Assembly: GCA_012845835.1 (NCBI GenBank)
Contig: JABAKD010000009.1
Location: forward strand, 7,963,413-8,027,412
DNA from: Undaria pinnatifida
Taxonomy: Eukaryota; Sar; Phaeophyceae; Laminariales; Alariaceae
Length of the DNA stretch: 64,000 nt
Direction of reading: 5' to 3'
Position numbers and translations under genes: made by a program. Position 1 is the stretch's first letter, and the number at the start of each line of letters is the position of its first letter. Below, in pieces: positions 13,001 to 25,000 of the stretch. Below the pieces are notes generated by a model, which made no database searches, was not told the origin of the DNA, and saw only the letters and a list, made by a program, of their open reading frames with translations.

Positions 13001-16000
13001 ACCTGTTGAGGAGGTATCTATCTGCCTTCTGAGGCCCCAAAAAAACTTATTTTCGAAAAAAAAAAAACGCAAGTGCAAACCCGATCGATGATGACCATGC
13101 CCACGGCCTAGGTACACACACAAAACAAAACCAAAAACACGCAGTATGAAAATAAACACAGTGACATTCCGGTGATTTTGAGCGGAGGAGCTAAGAGCGC
13201 TACCTCTGGCGGCAGCACGCGGCCGTATGGAGCTCCTTAAGCCAAGACCCTTGGAGGGCACCCTTTAGACCGAAATGGACCCAACTCATGGAACAACCTC
13301 GGTGCCTGCGAATTTTTTCCTGCGATTGTCCTTGTCCCCCCCTCTTTTTTTTTCATGCCGGGATTTGTAGTTCCCTGCGAGGTATTCATGGTTCACGGGG
13401 CGGTTAGGCTGGCCGTGGTTGCGACCAAGTCGATATTTCCCGCCGAAGGAAAAAAAGGAAGGCGTATCGTATGTATACGTTGAGATGCGGGGGTGAGACA
13501 CAGAGTACCCCTGCTGGTCTGCCGAGTTGGCGTGTCCTAGGTGTTGCTCACTTTCCCACAAGTTCAGAAGCGGAAGAGAAGAAGCAGCTTGATGGTGGTG
13601 TTTTCTCAGAACCGTTGTGATGATAACATGTGCTCGAACTTTTTGGCATTGACGTGGAGTCACCAGGAAAAAAAAATATCACCATCTCTCAAAATCGACC
13701 CCGCCCTCCCCGTGGATGACGTCACCGTCGGCGGTATTTGTCGACCAATCAGAATGACTCCTTTCAAATTTTGGTCTGAATAGGAAAGCGGTGGGACTCA
13801 AATCGTTTTCTCTCTCTACTTGTATTTGTTGTTTTCTTTCGTGCGTGCGGTGGGGCCGTGAATCAGGGCCCTCGAGCGTCCGAACGCGCAAGCGTTTTTC
13901 GCGATACGGCTTTTGGCGCGCGTCTCTCTCCCTCCATGGACGCGTGCGCACAATCGACACTGATGGGCTTAGTTAGCTGTCGATAGCTTTGTCGCGGGGT
14001 TTGTTGAATTTGCTGTCTTTGTTATGTAACGTTGTTAAATTTGCTGTACTTGATTATCATATACATGGTTTGTTGAATTTGCTGTATTTTTCGTTACTTG
14101 AACGTACATTCGTTCGCCTGAAACAAAAAAAGCCGAGCACTAAACCCTGGCCCTTGCATTCGGCGTCCGATGTATCAATTTGTCACGGACGCTTTCGCGT
14201 CGAAATCGCTCATGTCTTCGCACTATTTTTTGCGACCGGGGCGCAGCCGACGAGACGGGCAGAGAGCTGTGAAGGTGGAATCGCGTCTGGACTGCTTAGC
14301 CGCCGACGCCTCGCTGGAAAACCTTGCTCAGGTAATGTCACCGAAATAATTTGCTCGGTGGTTGTTTTTATTCAGTTCACGCCCGGCATGAGAGCTGTCT
14401 GGCTTGCACGGGGAGTTCGTATTTTGAGTTGTGCGGTCGGTAGAGTATCATCCTACCAGACTGCCTTGATGTTTAGCATCTGTTGGATGTGATGGTACAA
14501 GGACACGGCAATGGCAACGGTTGTTTGGTGATATTGGGGAGTTCCAATAGTAGATTGGCTTTTTTGGCGGTAAGAAATTAATTTGCAGAATATCACCGGT
14601 GCTGTCGGCGTTTGTGTATTTTGCTGGTGTAGCGGCACCGGATTTCTCTACTTTGTTTGATTTGTCCCCTGATGGGACGGCTTGATGACTGCATGGAACG
14701 CCCGCCAAGGGAGTTTGACATGCACAGGATCAAAGACAGCGCGTCGAGCAATAAACGTAGAAGTTCGATAGCTACCGCACGCAGCTGGCTGCAATACCTA
14801 TTCAATTTATAAAACTCGTCTGCGAGGTTTTCTTTCATAGTTTTGTGTTCAGGTGTGTTTTTTTGTAATCATCACTGTTTCCTCTCCAGCTCAGCTCGCA
14901 AACCGTTTTTTTTTTGTAATAATCGCTTTTTACTTTCCAGCTCAACTCGTTCGTAAGAGCTTTTGCCCTCAGCGACCTTCTCGACAAGGTCATGGTCACA
15001 GGTAGGTGTCTTCCCTTCCACTCCCCGCCCCCCCCCCGCCCCCCCCCGGCATCCATCAACGCCCGCCAAGTCACAGTGCTACCTTCCACGCAGTTCGCAT
15101 AGAAGCGCGGGCGAGGTTTACCGCGTAGCAACAGGGAGGGGCACGTCCCCGAGAGTGTGCTATGATGATCTCTTGAATATGACGAATCACTGCTGCGTCT
15201 CTGTCGAAGGTAGACAAACAAAATATATATATTTCCCCTCACAATACACTAAATGCGCTATCATAGACGGGATAAGGGGGGGGGGCGGGGGCGGGAGGGA
15301 TGGTTATTGGCTGATGTGTTTTTGTCAAAAAAAAAAACCTGACACGATGTGCGCCGAGATCGGGCTCCAGAGTATGCGTCGCACTATATGCCACGCGGGG
15401 TGCCACACTCCGATGGTGATCCTTCACCCCCTTCCACGAACCGGGTGCGAAAAAAAAAAACACTCCCCCTTAATACTGTAGCCGTACGATGATTTTTCAT
15501 ATATCCTTTATTTTTTTCAATGATTACTTTTACTCTCCAGCTCAATTCGGAAGAAGTTATTGCCTCAGCGTCTGGACCGGCCGTGGCCACAGGTGTTTTC
15601 CCTTCTCCTCCCCGGTACTTGCCTTCAGTTTTATCGCGCATAGGGTTGGTTCAGCATTCCCATTTCTCAGGATTTTTTAGGCTCGTCGATTTTTTTTTCA
15701 TCGAATTTTGGCCGATATTCCACCTACGCTCACGAGTGAACGATCGGCCACGCTGCTGCTGGTGCCTTTTTTGTTTTGACCGGAACTGGCTGCGACCGCT
15801 CGATTTAACTATTTTGACCACGCTCTCGATTCAACTATTTTGACCACGCTCTCGATTTAACTATTTTGACCACGCTCTCGATTTAACTATTTTGACCACG
15901 CTCTCGATTTAACTATTTGGACCACGCTCTCGATTTAACTATTTTGACCACGCTCTCGATTTAACTATTTTGACCACGCTCTCGATTTAGCTATTTTGAC

Positions 16001-19000
16001 CACGCTCTCGATTTAACTATTTGGACCACGCTCTCGATTTAACTATTTGGACCACGCTCTCGATTTAACTATTTTGACCACGCTCTCGATTTAACTATTT
16101 TGACCACGCTCTCGATTTAACTATTTGGACCACGCTCTCGATTTAACTATTTGGACCACGCTCTCGATTTAACTATTTTGACCACGCTCTCGATTTAACT
16201 ATTTTGACCACTCTGATGTTTCTGGCCGGAACTCCCCTCGGTTTGTTCGTACCGAAAAAATGCCAAGAAACAGGTCTAATGATTGGCCACGCCGGTGTTC
16301 TTTGTTCTTTTTTTTGGACCCGAACCCCTTCGACCGCTCGATTTGGATGATTAACCACTCTGATTTGTATCAACCGAGACCTTCGTTTCGACCTGCTCGA
16401 TGAAAAAGTTGAACCTCAAAAAACAAAATGCAATAATGAAAATCAGGTCGTGGACCACGGACAGTTCGAGAGCGCCCGCACTCTCCTCTCCAGCGCTTCC
16501 CTGGTCTACGAACGCTCTGCGGACCAGGCACGATTGTCGAAAGCGGCCCGCATACATTGCCTCGTGGGCCTGGTCGAAAACGCCGCCGAGGCGCTAGAGG
16601 ACGGACGCTACACAGAAGCAGAAGGCCTGATCGCCGAGTGCCTGAAGAAGCGGTCCGCGCTGATCGTCGAGCGACCGTTATCCTTGCGCCCTCCGAGCTG
16701 CGCGCTGTTCCAAGGCGGAGAAGACGGGGCGAAGGCCGCGGTGTTGTTGAGAGTGCGCGCGGCGGGCGACGTAGATCGATCGTCGGCGTTAGCACTGCTC
16801 GACAAGGGACAGTTCAAGGATGCTAAAATAGCGGCTGCGTCCGCCTCTACGAGATTCAGGTGGTGGGCCGGCCACGTCGCCGAAGAAGAGGACGACCCAA
16901 GTGATAGGGAGGAGGTTGTTCGGCAAGCGAAGGAGCTCACAACACGCATAGCTACGGCGGCGGGTAAGTCGCAAGCCGAGCAGCTGACGAGCGAGGGGAG
17001 GAATCTTAAAGCAGCGGGGGACTCCGCCGGAGCAGTTAGTGCGCTGTCGGGAGCGGCGAAGCTCTACCGCGACGTAGGGTTGCTCGCGGCTGCGGCAGCC
17101 GCACACGCGGAGGCCAGCACAACCGAAGCGGAGGCTGTGCTTTCGACGTGCACGTCTTTGCACAAAGTCGGGAGCTTTGATGCCCTCGCGGAGCAGCTCC
17201 AGAAAGCAGAAGACCTGCTTTTACAAGCGACACGATCCGGTGGTGGCGTATCTGAATCAAACGATCAACAACAACGTGATCCTATCGACGCAGCCCAAAA
17301 AATAGGAATTAGCGGCGGCGGCGGCGGCGGCGGCGGCGACAACAACAACACTACCGACGTACCGACGAAAGGGTTAGCGCACGGAATTCTAGCCGACCTC
17401 CACAACTTCCGGTTTCGCGTGGCCGGGGACATTCTCATGCGCGGGCTGGCCCCGGCCCTAGACGGGCGAGAGTACGACCTCGCGCTGCGGCTCATGCTCG
17501 AGGCCGACGATCAGTACACCCGCATAAAGCCAGGAAGATGGACGACATCGGCTGTAGTCGCTGCGGGGAGGATAAACGTTGGAGCTTGTGCCTCTCCGAA
17601 AGAACTGGCCGTAAGACGGGCCGTTCAAGACGGTGATCGTCTGCGCGCCGACGCGGTGTCCGCGATACTGAAAGACAAGAATCCCACCAAGGCGCGGGAG
17701 TTGCTATGCAGGGCGGAGTCGTGTATGGTGTGGGCCGGCATTGACCCCGTCGCGGCCGGGGCAGGTGCCGTCGCCAAGGACATTAGGGTCTTCGAGGCAC
17801 GCGCAGACGGAGACAAGAAGTGCCAGGGGCTGGCCCGTCTGCTCCTAGAAAGAGAGACGGAGCGGGCCAACGATTTGCTTGAAGAGGCCCTTGCCAAATA
17901 TCGTGAGGTAAGGGAGCATGGCTACGGTTGGAGGGTGTTTTTTAACTGTATGTTAATATAGTGCTATATTTTTTGCCGTGATACACATAATACAGAGCCA
18001 GTATCACTCTCGCGAGCGAGTGGCTACCGTTTTTTTTTTATATACTTTATGGCTTCACGGTTTAAGTGCACCGCCATTGAATTGTTTCATGCCTCACACA
18101 GATCATGATCTAGATCACATAGATAATACAGATCATATAGATCATATAGATCATGTAGATCATATAGATCATACAGAGCATACAGATATCATAGATCATA
18201 TAGATCATATAGATCATATAGATCATATAGACCATATAGATCATATAGATCATATAGATCATATAGAACATATAGATCATATAGATCATATAGAACATAT
18301 AGATCATATAGATCATTTACAGTAGATCCTGTAGCTGCCGTTATGAGATGTTATGCAGGATCTGTACATGTATATAGAGTGTCCAACACTGGGAAACATT
18401 TTGCTGTTGATAGATCATGCAGATCGTTTTGGCTACCACCCGGCAACACGAGCTATGTTATAAAAATAAAATTACACTCCAGCTGTGAGATCGAATATTT
18501 TGTCGAAACTCATCTTTGCAAGCTGTGTGTGATACTCCGATCGCGCGTATTACGGGTTGTGTGTCCTCATTAAGGATATAGGTCGGCGACTCCCCTTGCA
18601 ACTACATAGATCAAATAGAATCTTCCGAATTATTTAGATCATCAAGCGCGGATTCGTCGATCTAAATGTTGTCCGGGGCGCGTAAAAAATTGTTTGCTGT
18701 GCTACGCCAGAAAAATACACGTCGAGTCCGCTTTTTGAGTGGCCCAAAACTCGGTAGTTCAAAATTTCCATGTACGGTAGGCGCGGTACCACCCCCTCTC
18801 TCACTACCGAATTTTGAGCCACCCCCTCGCCCGAGTGACTCTTGTATCTCAACGAAAACAAGATTTTAGGTATGTACAAAGAAATTGCCATCGCGTCCGG
18901 TAGAGACAATAATGTGTCCTTGCGCCACTCCCCTAGGCGCTTCCCGGAGGGGAACCTTGTACAGCAAGTATATTTCAGCGCCTTTCCTCGGATGCGGCTG

Positions 19001-22000
19001 ACCCACAGCGCTGTGGCTAGCAAGGAATATTATTATGCAGAAAGATTTGAACATTAAACGAAGTGGCGATTTTTTTTTGTTTTTTTTTTGGGGGGGGGGG
19101 CTCGGCGTAGCTAACCATTCCTTGGCGACTTCATAAAGCAAAAAAAAAAAAAAAAAAACAGGGGGGTCACTCGTGCGCGCGGCCCCAAGCCACTGCTAGC
19201 AAGTCGTTCTACGGCAGTAACCCCCCCCCAAACTTTTCTTTGACGAAATCGCCGCCGGTTTTGAAACCAGCTCCCGGCCGTGTGTCCTGAAAAACGGTGC
19301 CCCCTCTCTTGCCCCCCCCCCCCCCCCCCCCCCGACGTCATCGTGCTCGACCGGTCTAACCCTTTGCAAACAAGAAAATATGTTAAGAGTTGTTCGTGTT
19401 TTTTTCATAGCGTCCTTGCTCGTGTCGAGCAGCGCCATGAAAACTTTCGTTAGAGAAAATCCCTGTTTTTGCGGGGGGGCCAGATCCTAGAATCTGTCTA
19501 ACAAGAGGTTCCACAAGTGATCGCATTACCACTGCGTAGCCACGGTCGAATGGGGGAGCCTCCCTTCGGCGGCCTTCGTCTGGGAGCGTAAGGTAGAGCA
19601 GCGTCCGGGTTTCGCAATGTTGATCGGGCTCTGCGGCGCCAAAGAGAGTCTTGACAGATTAAGGAACACAAGGGTCGAGGTGAACTTGAATCACCCGCGC
19701 AAAAGCATCCTAGCCGCTTTTTGCGGCGCGCGTTCTTTTCCAAACTCCGTTTTTTTTGTTCTCCCTGGTCTAGCTCCAACTACTTTTGTTGCAGATCTTA
19801 AAGGGTTACGCAGTTGTTTTCTCGCAACCGAAAAATCGCCACCAATATTGTCGTGTTCTGACCAAAACAATGGGCTCGAAACGTCTTCGCAGGGTGACGC
19901 CTTCAAGCAAATCGCTGACATGCGGGCGGTCATGTTCTGCGTGGAGCGCGAGACGAACCTGTGCCGCGACGTCGTTTCCACCGTGACGGCGCACGACCCG
20001 GCCGCGGTGAGTTTTACGGTAGAAACGCCATAGAGCTCGTTGGCTTGATCAACCATTGATAAAACAATGGTTGGTGTACCTCACGCCCCACAAGTTTTTT
20101 TTTTTCTTTTTTCTGTAGGCTGATATATAGTCCAACTTGATTATCACTAGATTGATATCATGGCCATAATGTACAATAAAAGGTAGATATAATATGCGCG
20201 CATGGAAGATTTTGAAACATACATGAGTATTTCTGTCCCCCGCGATCGTGATTTTGTGAGGCTAAGATGACACCCGGGCGACATGTCGACACATAACTGA
20301 GATGTCATGAGTAGTTTGACTAACGCTATGATAGCGAGGGTACCCGTGCTGTCATTCCCGAAGTAGGCAACTCGCGCGAACAGTTCTGTACCATTACTCA
20401 CTAAAAAAAAAACGGATTTCAACGGAAAATTTATGACGCGGCAAAAAAACAAAAAAAAAACATGCCGGTGCACACCGCGGAACGACCCTTCCCCCCCCCC
20501 CCCCCCCCCCCCCCGCCTCACCTACCGAGTAAAAGGCCATTCGCGCGAGTGGCCCTGTACCTTGAGAAAAAATAGAACGCAAACGTCATAGTTTGTTGGC
20601 GCAGGCAGCCTGTCGAAGCCAATCCTCCATGGCAGCAGTGCATACATAATATATATATACATATCGCGAAGAAACCCCGAAAAAAAAAAAGAAGAGAAGA
20701 TTACGATTTTGGAACTACGGCTGCGGTACGGAGGGGGTCTGTCTGTATTTTCATTTCCGACGCAGGAAAAACTCGCGCAAAGGGTTCTGTGCCTCATTCC
20801 AAAACCGGGCATCAAAAATACTATTTGTGGCCCTTTTAGCACCGCACTCCCGACGAGGGGACGAAACACTTCGAATTAGAATGTATTTTTTTTCTTAGGG
20901 GTTGGAAATGGGGTTAACCAAGAACAAAAATCCATGCCGGTGCACGCCCTTAAAAAACCGGGAAAAAAAGAAAAGAAAAACTCAACCTAAGGCTGCAAGG
21001 GACACACACTACGGAAAGAGAAAGTAACACCGATGTTTTTTCCCTGCAAAGACTCCTGACTTTTGAACAGCTCTTTACCCCCACCCCAAAAAATGATCTG
21101 ATAATGTTGAGACCCACCCCCCCCCAAAAAAAAAAATTAAAAGTGCAATCCCATGGCCTAGGCATAAAAAAAAAAAGAAGCAAAAAACAAAATAATAACG
21201 ACGATATTCCAGCGATATCTGGCGAAATTCACCAAAAAAAACAAAAAAACACTGATCACCACAAAATGTTACCTACCTTCATTGTAGCAGGCAAGGGGGG
21301 GGGGGGGGGGGGGGGGGAAGGGGACACTCGCGCGAAATGACTCCGAAGCCGCCCAGAACCGATAGCCTGAGACTTTGACGCCCCCCCCCAACCTAAAAAA
21401 AACGAGTCTACAGCGCAGCACCGCACGCTTCTACCGTCCGAGGGAGGTGCCCTCAACCTCTTTGAGTGAGCCCCACATCATATACCAGGTATATATATAT
21501 ATATATGTATATATACCCCGCCCACCACCGACAAAACAAAAGAAAAAAAATTGAGCCATCCGACGGTGGGGGTGGTGAATGGCGCGTGCTACGGTAGAGA
21601 GAACTGCACCACTTTTTTTTCCGCAAAAGGTTCCTCAATTCGGGAGCTCAAGACCTTTCCCCCCTCCAAGAAAAAAAAAAAATGGAGACATACCAGGTAC
21701 ATAAATACCGCTACCGGATGAGACGGGTGAAAAAAAAAAAAATACCCCGCGAGAATCATGCAACACCAACAAAAAAATGCAACACCAACAAAAAAATGCC
21801 CGCAATTTTCCGACGATTTTTGGGCTAAGGAGCCGCCGCCCCGTCAGTGAGAAACCGGTCCACTCCAGACGAACAGCGCTTCCTCTATCGTAGCGAGCGG
21901 CTAGCTGGAAGTTTCTTGAGCTCCTAACGTGAGGGGCGCTCGATACCTCCGAATTCGGCCGTTCGTTCGTTCGCGGCAAACCCGACCAAGCTTCTGTGCG

Positions 22001-25000
22001 CCCTACCTGGTCCTAGCTAGAACAGACCGCAAAAAAACCCACTCGTGAAGGAGAAAAAAAACAAACAAAAAAAAACAGGCTTAACCGGTAGTTTCTTCCA
22101 AACTCTTTCTTTCGGGGCTCAACCCACTGCCGGAAACGTTTAGGCTAAAAAAAAGTGAAACCCCTACGAGTATCGTATCGTAGGATGACTAGGGCAAAGA
22201 AAAAAAAAACTGGGAGTGCGGCCCCGATTCAACAAATCTCTTGGCCTACTGTAGCTATGCAACGGGTGCGGTTACGGGATTACGCGGGGCGGGCGACAGC
22301 AGTCAGAACCCACGAATTGTACACAAAAAGAAACTGCGTATTTTCTCGACGATCTTCACGGGTCATGACCCGCATGTCAGGAATGTAGCACAATCTCCCG
22401 GGTCGAGTGCGGTCGGGTCAGAAGGTGTTTGAAATATCACGGGACGGGACGGGTCGGGTCGGGTCGCGAGACAGGAGGTTTTCAGTCTCGCGGGTCGGGA
22501 TGGGTGTTTACCCTGACGAAACCTGACCCGTGAAGAGCCCTGCATGTTTTCCCTGTTGTTTTACACTAACCACGTTAGAGCCATCACGCGGTAGGGGTTT
22601 CACTCTTTGGACCAGGCGTTTTCCGACCGGTTGAGCTCCTCAAAGTGTGGAACTCTATGTCGGTTAGCACGCTAGTTCTACGAGCATGTACTTGTTTTAG
22701 GACTACGTAGCTAGCGCATAGAAATGTTGGTTGGTCGGGAGTTGCGCGCGAACGAACTCCTTCGAATGAATGTTTTCGTGTTTTCTCGGGTTGAGACGTT
22801 TGAGCTCCCTCATGCGTTACGAGACCAGCGCGTGTGTACTTGAATCACTAGCGTGGCATGACTCTAGAGAAAATTCACTGCAGCAATGGTGCGCGGGGTC
22901 TCACCCACTCGTACGCTCGTTAAGGCTATGCGACCACACCAAAGTGTGCGCTGAACAACAAGTGTCCCGTCCTGCGGCCTCCAACCGATGCCGTCATTGG
23001 TTGTGTACGTCTCATAATACATGGAATATCTGGTACTGCTGGCCATACTATGTGCAATATAATTTGACTAGGATTGTCGTTTTCCTTTGAATCTTGAGTA
23101 GGGGAAACAATTGATCTGACCGCTTTTCTTCGCCGAACGCTTTTTTTTTGTTGTGTGGGCTGGTGCCATTTTTTCTTGCGTTCATCGCATAGTGTCTCAA
23201 GGTGCTCGAAGAGACTCGTCCGGTGTTCAAGATAGGGGCTGACATGAGGTCGGCGGTGCTGAGGGACGTCGTCGACATAATGGGAATCAAGTACCGGCAC
23301 ATCGTTGTCCTGAGCGCCATCTGCCGAGCGTGGATACAGTGCATTAACGGGTGAGTGAGGAGATACACCTGTGCATGCTCTGTTTGTCATCTCCCACTAC
23401 GATTACTGTAAGAAAAATTTCTCTCACAAGACGATTCCGACATCCGAAAACTCGTTCAGCGACTCTGCTATCTTTGTGCTTCGTTTGTGTTTTAGACCCG
23501 GCTTCCTACCGAATCGGGCTCGATCGTCTCATAGCATTTGCGGCTCTTTAGTGTAAGGCTTACTTAGGGTAGGCAATTGATTGACATCTTACCAGTGGTC
23601 AAACGGGCTAATACCCTTCAATTTCTTAAAAAATGGCGTCGCCGGCAGGACCATGGGTTGTTGGGTCGTGGGGTTTGAATCCCATCATCCACCAATAATA
23701 AGGTTTTACGACTTTCTCTTGTCGGAACTTGAAAAACAGTCTCCCCGTATCCTCAAGACATGGAACCGCGCGGATACTGACACGTCCGCCGGTATGTCCG
23801 GCCGACCTGCTACCCCGCCGTTTCAGGGCGGGGCGAGTGTTATAAGACTTAGTTTGGGTGAGCAGCGGGTTAACCTTCTACCAGGGGTCTTACGGACTAA
23901 AACCCTATCATTCCTTAACAAAGAGGTGTCTAGACTCGGCTCTTTTGTGGATAGAATTTCGCGTATCTCAAGAAATGCCGTGAATTCCTTTCGATTACCG
24001 ATATAACGACCCGCAAAAAAAACAAGATCGACGACCAAAAGTACTTATATTCGTGTAACCTATCTCATGCACACGTCTACCATCCCCTACCCCGCGTCTC
24101 GGACCTATTGTGACGCTCAGCGTTACCCTTCCTTCCGGAGGAGAAACGGTCGCTGATCCGGGAGTGACCTTGAAAAAGGCTGTCTCCGATCTCCAAGCGC
24201 TGATGACTTCTGGGGGGAAAGCAGTGCTTCACGTCCCCTTCAATCTCGTGCAAGACGCATGCGGTGGCGTTAGGGTCAAGAGAATGCCACCGCCACCCGA
24301 GGAGGCATCATCAACCGGGGGCGATCCGGAACCGGCAGCCTCCATTCCGGGAGGGGAATCAATACCCACCGCCGTTGACGAGAAAACTGTGGGCGGTGTA
24401 TCTTCCGTGCCGGTACGTCCGGAAGAGAGCGACGATCGGGAAGAACGCATCGTTGGCAGCAGTCTACAGGGCACGCCGAGAAATGGCGGCGCTGCCTTCG
24501 ACGAAGGGATCGGGGGGGATACCGGCAGACCGTCGCCACAGGAAGCGGGAATGGCTGGTGGAAGTCCGAGTGCTCCTCGAGGCGGCCAATCGCCAAACGT
24601 CACGGGAGTTGTTGGTGGGAGTTCGGATGCTGCCCAGGAGGAGGAGGACAGCCCTTTTCTGGGGGCAAGAAACGGGGTCGTCGGGTGTGAGAACACGGGC
24701 GGAGGTGGAGCGGCAAACGAACCGGACGACGGAGAACGCACCGATGAAGGTTCGGCCAGGCCCGTAAGCGTCGAAGACAGCGATTGCCAGGCTGCTAGTG
24801 GTGCCGACAAACAGGCCGCCTCACTCGCACGTGCCGGCGACACGACGATCCTCGCGGAAAACGTAGCCGCATATAGCGGACACTCTCATCCTAATCAAAC
24901 GGCCCCTGCTGGTGAACTTGCTGGAGACACTGATTCGCGTGGTGGGATAGATGTAGACCAACCCCAAGCGTCAGCGGTGGAACCGAGTTTGTCGGTACAG

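Larger units (their letters stand above)
8732..14246 (+). other. intron F-G, 5.5 kb, repeat-filled
   Basis: No exon with convincing phase was found. It contains poly-G element copies (8801-8960), three sets of tandem duplications (9178-10125), C-rich tracts with duplicated blocks (10278-11490), an inverted R2 copy (11500-11668) and a copy of the GGCCTAGGTACAC family near 12960-13170. A short coding-like stretch near 11703-11752 (TLEDVNQALNKRDPRR) was not accepted because its phases fit neither neighbour. Confidence 0.5.

Noticed and set aside
17978..18325. IDH-repeat ORF and MIY-repeat ORF on the other strand
   Set aside because: Translations of a 9-bp microsatellite in an intron.
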